64,000 nt of DNA from Blastomussa wellsi. Its lineage: Eukaryota; Cnidaria; Anthozoa; Scleractinia; Plerogyridae. The translations under genes and the position numbers were made by a program. Numbering within the stretch: the first letter of the stretch is position 1; each line of letters opens with the position of its first letter. Positions 12,701 to 24,700 of the stretch are shown here, one piece after another. Under the pieces are notes generated by a model. It was given only the letters and a program-made list of their open reading frames with translations, was not told the origin of the DNA and did no database searches. The stretch covers positions 21,057,969 through 21,121,968 of the forward strand of contig OX393562.1 of assembly GCA_947652115.1 (NCBI GenBank), in the 5' to 3' direction.

Positions 12701-15700
12701 TCGTCCTTTGTGATTGGCCAAAGTAATTACTTTGGCTTTGGTTTTAAGACAATCAATTGAAACTCGCTGTAGTATATGATATACTTACCATGTTGATCTT
12801 GTTGTCGTTCATAAGAATTCTGACGCACACGAGAAATGAGAATAAAAGTTTGTGTTTTTCAAATAAGCTGCGGCACACGTTCGAGTATAAACTGAACGTG
12901 AAGAAATCGTTGATGTTATCGATTCGCTTTTCCACGTTATCTGCAGAAAAAAACAGAAGAGTACATGATTAGAAATCTCAAACCCAGAAAAAACGAAGCC
13001 TTGATACTGATATAAGATAGTCTGCATTGCTGGAAGTTTCGTTACTATTTTTTCCATTGAGAAGAAGACGAAACTCCAACTATGTTGTTAAACGTTTTTT
13101 AGTTTCGTTAGTGGTTGCCGGAACTTCGCCGGTGCTCGGTACACTTCGCAACTGCTCGGAACACTTCGCCAATATTCGAAACATCACGACGATTGTTCAA
13201 TATGCGTCGCAAGTGTTCGGAGCAATTCGGAAGTGTTCGCCGGATACACTTTATAAGTGTTTGACCATCAGATCAGCGATTTCCAAAACAGATGGGTTAA
13301 GATTTTCGATCGTTTCCCCTCTCTTCAGCTGCATTTCAAAGAAAAAATACAACACTTGCTTAATCTAGGTACCTGAGGCATCAGCGTTAGCTATGCTGTT
13401 GAGAAAGATGCCGATAAACCATTCCAGGGAGTACTGGTACATAGGGTCAATATTGGCCTAAAAGGAAGGAATGGAATTAAAGTTATTCTAAGTCGCCGTG
13501 AATAGCATGGTATTTATCATCAGAATTTCTTATTTACTGTGTTTTGACAAAGTTATTCATTCATTTATATTAATCACTTCATCATAACATAGAATTCTGT
13601 CCAAGTCTCAGATCAAGTTGTCCACGCCTACACACCGCCACTATGGCCACGTGAGAAACTCAGTTTTTAAGTCCCAAGATTTTAATATAATTGAGGGAAA
13701 CAGACCAATGCGAAAAACGCTTTTATCATCCTTCGGAAGGATGAAAAAAGCGTGTTTACCCTTTGGACTTCGTGAATGCATTACACAGAAGATTTCACGT
13801 GCCCAGCGAAGTACAATGGTTTGCACACAGTTGTACTTGCTACCATGGAAACACCTAACACGTGATAATCATATGATCAAAAAGTGATCTGTAAAGTAAC
13901 TGCAGCTGCAGAACACCACTTACCAGATCATAAGTACTACCATGTGACCACCTAACGCGTGGCAATCATATGATCACTATGTGATTTGTACAGACACCAC
14001 TTACCAGATCATAAGTACTACCATGTGACCACCTAACACATGGCAATCATATGATCACTATGTGATTTGTACAGACACCCCTTACCAGATCATAAGTACA
14101 GAAGAAGAGAATCTGGGTCCTGATGGCCACAGGGATGTACTGACTGCGTGTCTCGTCAATATCTTTCTCAGTCTGCTCAGCGATCACTACTTTAGCCTAA
14201 AAAGGAATACACCAGGAAGACAATTCAAAGCATATCTGGTTTCATAGTTAAAGAGGTAAGAAGCCGACCATTAGAAATCACGGGGGGGGGGGGTCTAATC
14301 AGTGCTTGATTTTTTAGTCACAATTGTCTGTATGAATTTTTCTTACATAAAAGGATTTTTCTTTTCGATGGTGATTCAGCGGCGCGCGCAGCTCTTGAAA
14401 CGTTCAGAACGGGGATCTGGGAAATGCCTCACCATTCTCTTTTTTGGGCTGTCCCACGGTCATGGGCTAGTACAACGGTTTACCTCGAATGAGAAAAAAA
14501 TCTTCTCATCTATTGGAAGACCAAAACAGTCGTGGAAGTGCACAGTGATAAAAGACGTGGATAACATCGGGAAAACCTGGGATGAGGCCCAAGATGGCAA
14601 AGAACAGATTCCAGAGAGCTATGTTTGAGCACAATGTCTCACGACAAAGAGAATTACACCAAGCAAGTCCACTTACCTTAATTTCCATGGACTTAGCCTT
14701 AGATTGTTCCAGAGTGTGTATCAAATCAATGTCATCCACAGGACTCCCTTCGGAGGCAGACAGTTTGTGAAGAATCTTATCTTCGATTTCTTTCAGTTCT
14801 TGTCTCATTTTCGCGTTGCTGACAATCAGCTGATTTTTAGCTTCCTCCAGGTCGGGTCTCTCCTCGGCAACCACCAAAGCTAACAGCTGATCTTCGAGAC
14901 CGCTTGAAAACGAACGGAAATCTGATAATTAATATCATTGTGCTTTATCCAGACAGGCTAGATAGAATCTGTCACGTATTGCTTACATGAAGTGTATTTT
15001 GTATTATCTTGTATCATCTTACATGAAGTATTCAGAGCGTCTTATACAAGCGAAGTCTTGTGTAAGCACGTGTAGTGTTTTCCTAATTAAAAGATGTTAG
15101 TTTCGAGTTGAGTGTCGCCGTTGTTGGAGTTCTTTAATACTGAGTGTCCTTATCCTTCTAGACGTTACAGAATCCACAGATAGCAAAAGTAATTCGGTCA
15201 CGTACGCGGGAAGGTTTATAATGTGATGGGTTGTTAATTATGATTTGAAAGGCTTCACTGTGAACAGTTGTCTGTAATATGTTTCAGGAATACATGACCT
15301 GACATTAACTGCCAATTGAAGCGAGAAAATTACTTGACCTTCCCCTTTAGGGAAATGATTTGTTTTTACAGCTGAAGTAGGTTCCAAAAGCAACATAACG
15401 CAAGTCAACTGCATGTACTCAGAATATCATCTATTAATAATCGTAATTCAATTCAAAAATTTTCACTGCCCGTTTTCAATTCAGTCTACGTACCCTGGTG
15501 AGAGAGTGAAGTTGACAATAGTGACCTTAGTGGACACCTCAGGGGTGTAGTGAGGGTTGGGAAGTTTTGAAGTGATGTAAAATTTGAAGTCATCGTGATA
15601 CGGAATAATGGCGTCTCCGAGTTTGATCACTGTACTCCCTGATTGCTTGAACGTCTGAAGAAGGAACAAGAATTAATTTTTACAAAACTTAAGTTGACTC

Positions 15701-18700
15701 CGTTGAACCAAAACCAAAGTAATTACTTTGGCCAATCACAGAGGACGGAGACAATCCAGTGAACCAATCAAAACTCGAAGCAATTACACACAGCCGACAC
15801 AAAGCGCGGGAAAACGTGCACGCGAGTCACGATTGGTTTTTGGTTTTACTTCTGATTGGCTGGATTTTGGCGCGAGACTGCATGCAAAACTAAAGCCATT
15901 CGCAAATTCGCAAACACTAAATTGAAAACTGCTCAAATAATAAAATTAATTCTGAGCCCTTAGCTTACAGAGAGTTCATGGGAATTCAAAAATCTGAAAT
16001 CATAAGAAAAACTGTGCCATATAACCAGAACAGTCGACACTTGAATTACTATCAATCGTTACTCACTTGTTTCAGTAAGATGGGCTCCAAAGCCGGGTCC
16101 AATTCCTCTCCAACATTCTCCAATAAGCACGGTTTACCGAAGCGAACAGCGTTCTCCAAACTTCGTAAGAAATCCCGATCGCTGAGTTTGATCACATCAA
16201 GACCTGCGTCCTTCTCCTGAAACAACGAGAAATTTCGAGGTCATTAGGAAGTTTCAAGGCTCGAAGTAGTTTGCTTTCCCATTTAGTAAGTCTAATGCCT
16301 ATTCACACCGAAGCTATGAAGCACGTTTGAAACCTGTTTTTCTCATGGAATAACTCAACTGATATTTGTCGACTTCAGATCTTAGTACAACGAAAGTCCA
16401 AATTTCTTGAAGTCGAACCATTTTTTTTTTAATGTAGTTGTCTGTTACTGATTTTAATTTTGTAAAGCGTGGTTTAACTACGTTTTGCTGGTGTAAATAG
16501 GGTACAAAATGGAACCGGTTATCAAGACCCGGAAGAGAAAAACATATATTGCAATTGCTTGGACGAGCGGCAGTTCATATGAACCACATTTATACGTTTT
16601 CAGAAACGTAGTAATCACTATCTCTGGTACCTCTGGTAGAAATCTCAACCTTAAATATTCAGGGGTTTCCTAAAAAATTGCCAAAATCAGTGTTCGCACT
16701 TTCAGTCATTCTTTCGTTTTTGAGCCGTGTGCATGAACTTACTAAGCTCTTTATCCACTTGTTAGCCTGTCCCTGAGGGTCAATAAACAGCGGCCATCTT
16801 TGAGAAAACTGCACAATAACACCATTCTCTACGGACAGAGTATCTCGAGGCAGACCAGCAATCTGCCAGTTACGAATCTTGACAGGATCTCCGAGTGTTG
16901 GCACAAGGGAACAGTTGTCTGAGTGAGGAATCTCCAGACCACGTAACTCTGTCAGCCATTCTTCCACCATGGATACGCGGTATTCACCCTGAAAATTAAA
17001 TAGAGATAAAATATGAATTTAGAGATTGTAAGCCAGTAAAGAAATAATAATCAATTCTCCTCTTGCACACTTCATTTGTTCATTTGCTTATTCGAGGTTG
17101 GGCGCTTAATCGAATAAATACAACACCTTATTTTTTAAGGTTTACTTTCACAAATTTTTCTGGCGTCAAGTGTCACGTTCTTCGACGTATAGCCAACAAT
17201 TGTCTTGCAAAATCTACCGAAATAAGCCAACGAGACCAGAGAACAAGTTGGCTAAAATCGGACAGGGTATATCGACTGATACCTGACGTTCTATTTTGTA
17301 TCACCTGATGTGTTTTGTCCAATGAGACCGCGCAGAAAGGAGTATTTGGGTAATAGCAGTAGATATTTACCGAAGGGATCAATATTTAACAACTATTCAC
17401 CTCAGTGTCGGTGGCTACTGTTGGATATTTACCAAGCCGCAAAATTTTAGTATATACTAAGACAGTGAAATAATATAGTATTCAACTCAATTATTTAAGC
17501 AGGGTTCGGGAGGCTTAGAAGTTGCTCGGAGGTGAATAGCAATGGATATCCCATGGTTGAATTGCCAATCAGAGCGCGCCAACAACACTATCCACTGTTT
17601 TACTAAATATGTATTTACCCAAGGCTTGATTAAAACTACTTATATAAGCGTGATACTCGGGCTAAAAGCAACTTTTAAAAGTTGACCAACAAGCTTTGGT
17701 TGAGTTGTCGCTCATTGGCGTAAAAATCTAAGCACATCTTAGTCTTCGAACTGTACTGCTCTGGCAAGTTCGTTTTCGAAAATGATCTCTAATTATCATG
17801 AAAAAGTATGCATTTCTACAAAACCAAGAGTGGCTACAAAACCTAATACTCAAATGTCAAAATAAAGCATACGGAAGCGTTTATTTCGATGCGTTACAAC
17901 AAGTACTAAAAGTCGCCACTAAATTTTGAGCACATTAAAGCTATTACACATTTACTTGCAAGGTGTCTAATTAACAAGTTAACCAATCATAGCCCGCGAA
18001 AAGCACTATTCACTCGTGTGGCATATACTAAAACGTATTATTCTAAAAGATGCACTAAAAAGCAGCCTGTTGTACGATAACAAACAGTGCATTAACGCCT
18101 CCCGAAATATCGGTTCACTTTAGTTTTTGTCATACATTACATCCAATATTTTTTGGAGAATTTGGTGGCACATCGAGGCAATGATTTTCTTTACTTTCGA
18201 CACCTGCCATCTTGACAATTGTATTTATTATGCTAAGATAAGTAAAACTGACCGCGTTTTGCATGGGCTACGAAAGACAACACATGCGTTTCATTCTTTT
18301 CAGTATTTACTAACTATCTAAATATGAAAACAAAGTTAACACACGTTAAAAAAGTCATATGCAGGTGAGGAGAAAATCTTAGAGACCGTGAAGAAATTTA
18401 CTGACTCTCACAACAGTACGGTAAATTAAAGTGCTAGTAATCGGTAAAGTGCTAGTAATCGGTAAGCCCTTACTCCTGCGGGGAGTAACGAATTGATATC
18501 AGCCAGACACAAAGCAGAGAGACGATCACAGAACTCGTGTCCTTTGCCCGATCTCGCTTTACATGTTGAAAGATTAAAAGATCGTCGTTCTGTGTCACTG
18601 AAATTCTCCTGATTACCTACAAGCTCTAACTTCAATTCGTTCTCAACAAGCATATAACTATCGTCACTGTGAGTGCCACTTCAATACTTAAGTTGATCCT

Positions 18701-21700
18701 TCTGCTGTGCCGGGATTCCTCCCCACGCTGTTTAGCGTGTTGGCAGGTGCTATTTCTTCGTGGACTCTTCGCCACCGCAAAATCTTCACGAACGCTCTTC
18801 GGAAGTTTGGTAAACGCCAGGCGTAAAGGAATGGATTCAACGCCGAAGAACACAACACAAAGATGAACTGAAGATCTCGAAGAATGTGAATCGCGTAACA
18901 GCTGCACAACGAGCACAGGTTCATCACATATATCATTACACAAGACGGCGTGTAACAGCAAAGAAACATCCCCAGCATCACCATGAATGCCTGCGTGATG
19001 TTCCTCTCGAAAGCAGCAGCTCGTATTCTCGCTCGATTTTCTTCTGTTTGAGAACTGTTCCTCACCGTTTCCCACTCCAAAACCTGTGCTCTCATGCTAC
19101 GCAGAAACCCAGCGTACGTAAAGAGGAATATGATGAAAGTCAATGCAATGGCCGTGTTTGCGAACACAAACGCGTACTGCAAATATCCTACTTTCAGGTA
19201 AACAAACGGCAAAGTGCACGACACGAACCAAATCACAGCCGCAATTATGGCAGCTCGTTTGGTGCCGAATCTCGCTCTGTATCGAAGAGGATAGGTTATC
19301 GCTGTAAACCGATCTACAGTCAAAGCGGCCAGATTCAACACGGAAGCAGTGCAGGAGATAAAGTACGACATATGAACTGCCCAAACATAATCGAGATGCA
19401 GGGAAAATCCCTCACGAAAATGAAGCCACACCGAAATCGGCTCCGTCACCATGCCGACGATCAGATCAGAAACGGCCAGATTTACAACAAAGAAAGTAAA
19501 GGGCGTCTTCAGACGTTTGAACGGGTCTTTAAGCACTGCAACGCAAACCAGAAAATTTCCCGGGATTGTGACGAGGGCTAGGAGAAGAGATAAAGCTGTC
19601 GTTGTGAATGAAAGGGCTGCAGGCGCGGGTACCCCTTCACAAGAGTTCGTACCGAAAGCCATTCTTTCACGGAAAACACGTTCGGATGCCAAAACCAATC
19701 AAACTTTCCAGGACAAAGCACTAAGAAAAACTGAATTAGATCAGTTCTGGCTGATGATTGACTAAACCTTCACTTGAAATCTGGCAGCGTATTATTAAAG
19801 TCCGACGGCGATTGACGGGAAGTCGCGAGAAAATCTTCTTTCTCAATGACGGTTATAGATAACAAGGGCAGTTTTAAATAAAACTCGCTTTGAACGTACC
19901 AAATTAGAAAGCGTTCGAGATCGCCTTCCAGCGATATGAAAGCAAACAGGCAGCTGTCCAAATGAAGTTATCAGATCGTGAGTATAGCACGATGAAATGA
20001 CACTTCACGACTTGTCAGAAGACATTTTCGAGCTTCAATGTAAATCGCAGTTGTTTCTGGCCACGCCTCGTGATTGTGACACGTTTGGATTAGAAGTCCA
20101 AGGACCTAACAGAGCTGCAGGGGCTCAAACGTTCAGTTGCAGCTGCCAATATCTCAATTGGCGTCAAATTGCCGCTGTCACTAACTTTTGCCGCCGCAAA
20201 TAATGTTCTGACAACTTATTTACGTTTTCACTTCGTCGGAAATGGAATGTTAATGAAAAACCCGGATATAATTTTAACCCGGATATACTTTTAACCTGTT
20301 TCTTCAGGACAGTAAAATAAACAGTTCAGACATCACCAACAAAAACCCACAAAAGTGAAACCGATGATCAAACGAATTCCTTGCAAGTGACCGTCTCAGT
20401 TTAAAGAAGTTTCTATTATGCGATACACAGTGCTTTTATTTTCTCTAGGATCCGTTAAGTGACTAATTTTGGGATTGGGTGTTTACTTCGAACAGCAAAC
20501 AACTAAAAGCTGATGTAATAACAGCAAAATCTAATTGCAAACAGTATGGCCTCGCAATACTGGTTCCAACTCAAAATTTAAATAAATATACATATGATAA
20601 AAGATGCAACTTAAAGTGGCGTTCTATAATATCTTCAGTTACATGCAATTTTTCAACCTTTAGGGCACTTTTAATTACAAAGTGACAAGAGTTTGATAAC
20701 TATACAACATTCAATTTTGAACGTGACTGACATAATTAATCACAAAACTGCCGGCGTCATTGCCCGAGGAACTAAAAGAAAGCATTTCAGAGGGGGGTGA
20801 ATAGGGGTACGCGAATCCGCCAATCCGTGCTATTTTTTTGCCAAATCCGTCAATCCGCCACTACTAGATTTTCGTTCAAATCCGCTTCCACATTCCTTAA
20901 AAACTTTCTGTGTAACGGTTTCACTGAAAGGACGGTAGATGTTGTTTTGATGGGAATTTTTCAAGTGGTTTCGTTTCATTGCTTCTTTTTGCGGCAGTCC
21001 TATTGTAAAGCGATGGTTTGGGTCTCGTCCAAACAGAAAATGGACAAAACGAGAACACTGAGACCAAGACTGAAGATGCGCCAACGACACGATCCGAGCT
21101 TCATGGCATACAGAGTCCGGAATCCGAGTTCAAATTATCAGCTAATCCGTGATCCGCTTCATTTTCGAAATCCGCGAAGCCACTTAATTTTTCGATGAAA
21201 TCCGCAATCCGTGTGCTTTTTAAGGCTAAATCCGTTGATCCGCGAACCTATTCACCCCCCTCATTTCAAGCCAAGAAAACTGTTGGTTGTACTATTGAAA
21301 AATGAGAATTCTAACACGAAATTGACTTTGAAATAGTTTTAAAGGGGCTAAGTCAGTCAAAGTATGTTACGTCATTTTGAGGTCTAAACTTAAACTGGTA
21401 GAGCAAAAGTCTTTCCTTGGCAAAATCACATCAATAACAAACACAACAAACAAAGATGATTTCTGAACATTGATGACATTTTCATTACAAACTGACAAAA
21501 AATAAAAAAGTCCGGCCGAAGTTAAATCTTCTCCAATTTTGTCTTCGCTTCTCTTATGAGTTCTTCTCCTTTACTAAGGCCATTATTGTGATATTCAATG
21601 ACCAGTTGGTTACCGTTAAAACTGCCTAAAATTGCGTGACCAGCTTCTTTAATGGAAGATGAACTGATAACAATGGTAATGAGGAAATACAGCACTAGCC

Positions 21701-24700
21701 TGCGTATATCATTTTTCCGCTTTAGGAATAATAGACGACTGCATGCAGGCTAGTACTGCACTGACAGTTCTTTTTCTGCTTCCCTGTTACTTGGTTCCTG
21801 ATATTTAATCCTATTAAATGCACATACGAACAACTGTAAATTTGGGTTCGAGAGCTACAAAAACAAACAGCCTGAAAATATTGACGGAGAATGTCCGCAC
21901 GAACGATTTCAAACTGAAAACTTGACAAGCAATAAATTTCCGACTGATCATGACATGCACGAAGTTTGTTATCAGTTTGATAAAGATTGGTGCTCACACG
22001 GTAAAATGACAGGAAGGGGTTAAAAGCTTACGAGGTTATTAATTCAATACTGCATAAAGCGTGTTGCCTTTAAAATGATTTCTAGCCATGCCTTTCGTTT
22101 TCTCAGAATATTAATTTCTCAGGATCGAAACCATACATTTCATTTAACCTTTTTTCATATTACCGGGTTTGTTCCGGTTCTTTTTTGTCCACGCGCTTGT
22201 AGATGTGTATAACTGCTAGCCTGCAAATAGAGCTCGCTGCTTAAAATAGGTTTTTGAAATAATTAAAGACGATGACAAGGCATTTACTGTTTTGCTGCAA
22301 CGGATGTTTCATCTTAAGGGAGGAGAACCCTAACTACAAAACGGTTGCCATAGCCGGGTGACTTCTAACCATGACATCTTGGGTTCCCTTTCAATCCTGG
22401 GATTAGTTTTTTGCCATGCTTGTTCTATTGGAGGCTACCTGTTTTGGAGGCGGCTTTCACTTTTGGCAGCTTTGACCATATTTGGAAAGTCACGTGATCA
22501 GAACACAAAAACGCTACAAACTTTCACAGCTTACGTAGGACTTTCAACAGTCAGTAAACATATATCACCCGTAAAACATTCACCACGAAGCTGTCCAAAT
22601 CACAAAGCGTACTCTGTTCACACGCTCACTTTCTCAGGCCAACTTACCGAATGAACATATATTTATATATTTATTACAGGAGCCAACATTGAGATTGTGG
22701 TCTGTCGCCTTTGAATTGATCTGATAGTTTCCGCAGCCGTAATAGCCAAAACAACAATCTGTACCTTACCAAAGTTCTTTTCAAATCAAAAATACTCGCG
22801 ACATTGAAGGTATTTATCTAGAGACACTCAGATATATAATACGACTATAAAAGTAGTCTAACATCAAGTCAGTGTGTCAAGGAAAGTTAAAGACGCGCAA
22901 AGTTTTTTGATCGATAAACTAGCAAGAACTAGTTTTGTTTTATGCAAGGTTTATGATGACTTTGTTGCCACCTCGACTAAAACAATAGTGAACAACAGCG
23001 GTAATTTCGTTTGTTCTGCGTCCTGACGCACTATCCATCTGAGAGGTTGGGCGTGAACACTCGGAAGGTACATGGAGCTTTCATATAGTGGTTTAAGAGG
23101 GATATCTATAGGAACATGTGCCTGAATTTGTTCAAAAAGTTACTCCAGCCGTTTAAACTTCGACTCTAGTAAGGAAGGTGGCTATCCAGCAGGCACTTTA
23201 CTGATTAGCACGTCGACTTTACTGGTTGAAGAATGATTAAAAACTACACCAAGTACCTACCCAATTGATGACGAAATCCCGCCTCCGACACGGGTCTGAG
23301 CCCACGGTGTTCGTCCCTGGAGTTGCTAAGCAGCATGAGGTGTTTTATCAAGCGATTACCTTCGGTGTATTCGCGAGCTCTCGCGCTAGTTTTTGATTGG
23401 ATAAAATGAGTCGGAAACACTCGCGTTACTTTTTGATTGGATAAAACAAGTCGGAAACGCCTCGAGTGCTTCAACGAAGATTTGCCAAAACTTTCGTACG
23501 TAAAAGTTGCCTACAGAAGTTTGTCTGAAGTTGAATTCGATTTTTCGCATTTTATTTTCTATTTAGTGTACGTCTTAGGCAAATTATACGTCTGAAAAGT
23601 GTTTAAACAACTCACCGTGAATGTGCCAAGGTAGGCGATGACCCCAGATGAAATCATGACGTCACCAACAATGTTCACAATCTGACCATCCATCGCCAGC
23701 ACTGATTCATGCCAGCGGACTTTCTCGTCACTGAGACCACCAATCAACTACAAGTAACAAGTCGACAGAGTAACAACTGATCTTTCATGTTGCACGCTAT
23801 GGGCTTATCTATCTGAAAAATGGGTATTGTGTGAGTTTGTGATGGGGGAGGACGAGGTGGATTCTGAGGGGTTCACAAGCGATATATACCGTTTGACAGG
23901 TAATTAGCTGGCAAGAAAGCTCTTTTAGTCTGGGATGAGTGATATATATTGAAAGAAAGCCACCATACTAAACGTTTATTGATCAGCACTACACCTGCAA
24001 ACTTATACGTACACTGCACCGTGAAGGCGTCAGTACGTTGGGAAAAGTTTCCCAAAGGGAACACCAGGTGTTACCAGTAGGCAAAGTGCTCTGTATTGCC
24101 CCAGAATATCTCCAATGTCTTTTCACTCAACGCCATGTTAATGATTATAACTATCATATTGAAGGTAAACTTTCGCTGCCCAAGCCAAATACTAATTACT
24201 TGAAACGAAGCTTTTGTTGTAGCGGGGCTTGTTTGTGGAATAACTTGCCCCAGGATTTAAAAAGCGTTGGTTCTATTGGGCAGTTTAATAGGGGTATTAA
24301 GAAGGTATCTGAGATATCGGATTCCCACACGGCAATCATGTAAAACAGTTGTAATGAGTTTTAGTTTTTAACTTTTAGCTTAACTGATGATTCTGCGTGT
24401 TTAAATAAAGTTTTACTACTACTACTACTAGTTCAACGCATTGCAACCTGTATTAAGTGGAACCCATATAAGCCGACACCTTGTCTTAAGCGGATTCTAG
24501 CCGCAGTCCAAATCACTATTTTCCCATCTTTTCTGTAAATCAAACCAAAACATAGTGGATACAAGCGAGGGTATCGTGGGTGTCTGGTTAAAACAGGTCT
24601 CACTGTATTGAATTGTGTATCAAACAAGATCTTGCTTCATGGAAATGTAGAACGTAAGTGACACGGACCTTCTCAGCTCGACCAAGTCTGGCAGTACACT

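Larger units (their letters stand above)
10035..16988 (-). other. DNAH1: DNAH1 exons 58-70: AAA5 and start of AAA6
   Basis: Exons: 16743-16988, 16067-16216, 15494-15654, 14677-14902, 14086-14196, 13373-13457, 12789-12940, 12291-12407, 11682-11764, 11449-11548, 11315-11359, 10378-10536, 10035-10166 (residues about 3100-3688). Landmarks: [18 protein letters not shown] in exon 58, [19 protein letters not shown] in exon 59, [10 protein letters not shown] in exon 60, [18 protein letters not shown] in exon 64 and [17 protein letters not shown] in exon 70. Exon 68 is only 45 nt. Exon 62 lies at the edge of an 81-bp tandem repeat that copies its donor. Confidence 0.93.
16989..23615 (-). other. DNAH1 intron 57, host intron of the GPCR
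   Basis: This 6,627-bp intron has GT-AG ends (donor GTGAGT after exon 57, acceptor before [11 protein letters not shown] of exon 58). Besides the GPCR it holds a family-C repeat (17386-17625), a TIR element with a 6-bp duplication (20790-21262), a possible orphan terminal exon (21522-21663), a 52-bp segment shared with 26114-26165, and near 23380-23470 a phrase TTTTTGATTGGATAAAA repeated twice. The rest (18000-18680, 19700-20780, 22000-22660, 22720-23380) shows nothing I can name. Confidence 0.75.

Noticed and set aside
13099..13245. Repeated CTTCGC/GTTCGGA phrases suggesting a gene or array
   Set aside because: Low-complexity and partly palindromic, with no clear termini or period; left unassigned.
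18886..19581. Long open frame on the plus strand (231 codons)
   Set aside because: It is antisense to the GPCR, has basic low-complexity text and no recognisable domain; the minus frame explains the region.
19663..19698. Upstream extension of the GPCR frame
   Set aside because: The added 12 codons begin with TTG, with no ATG; the ATG at 19662 is preferred.
24038..24343. Independent 101-aa plus-strand gene
   Set aside because: The text is the C-terminus of a truncated non-LTR retrotransposon.
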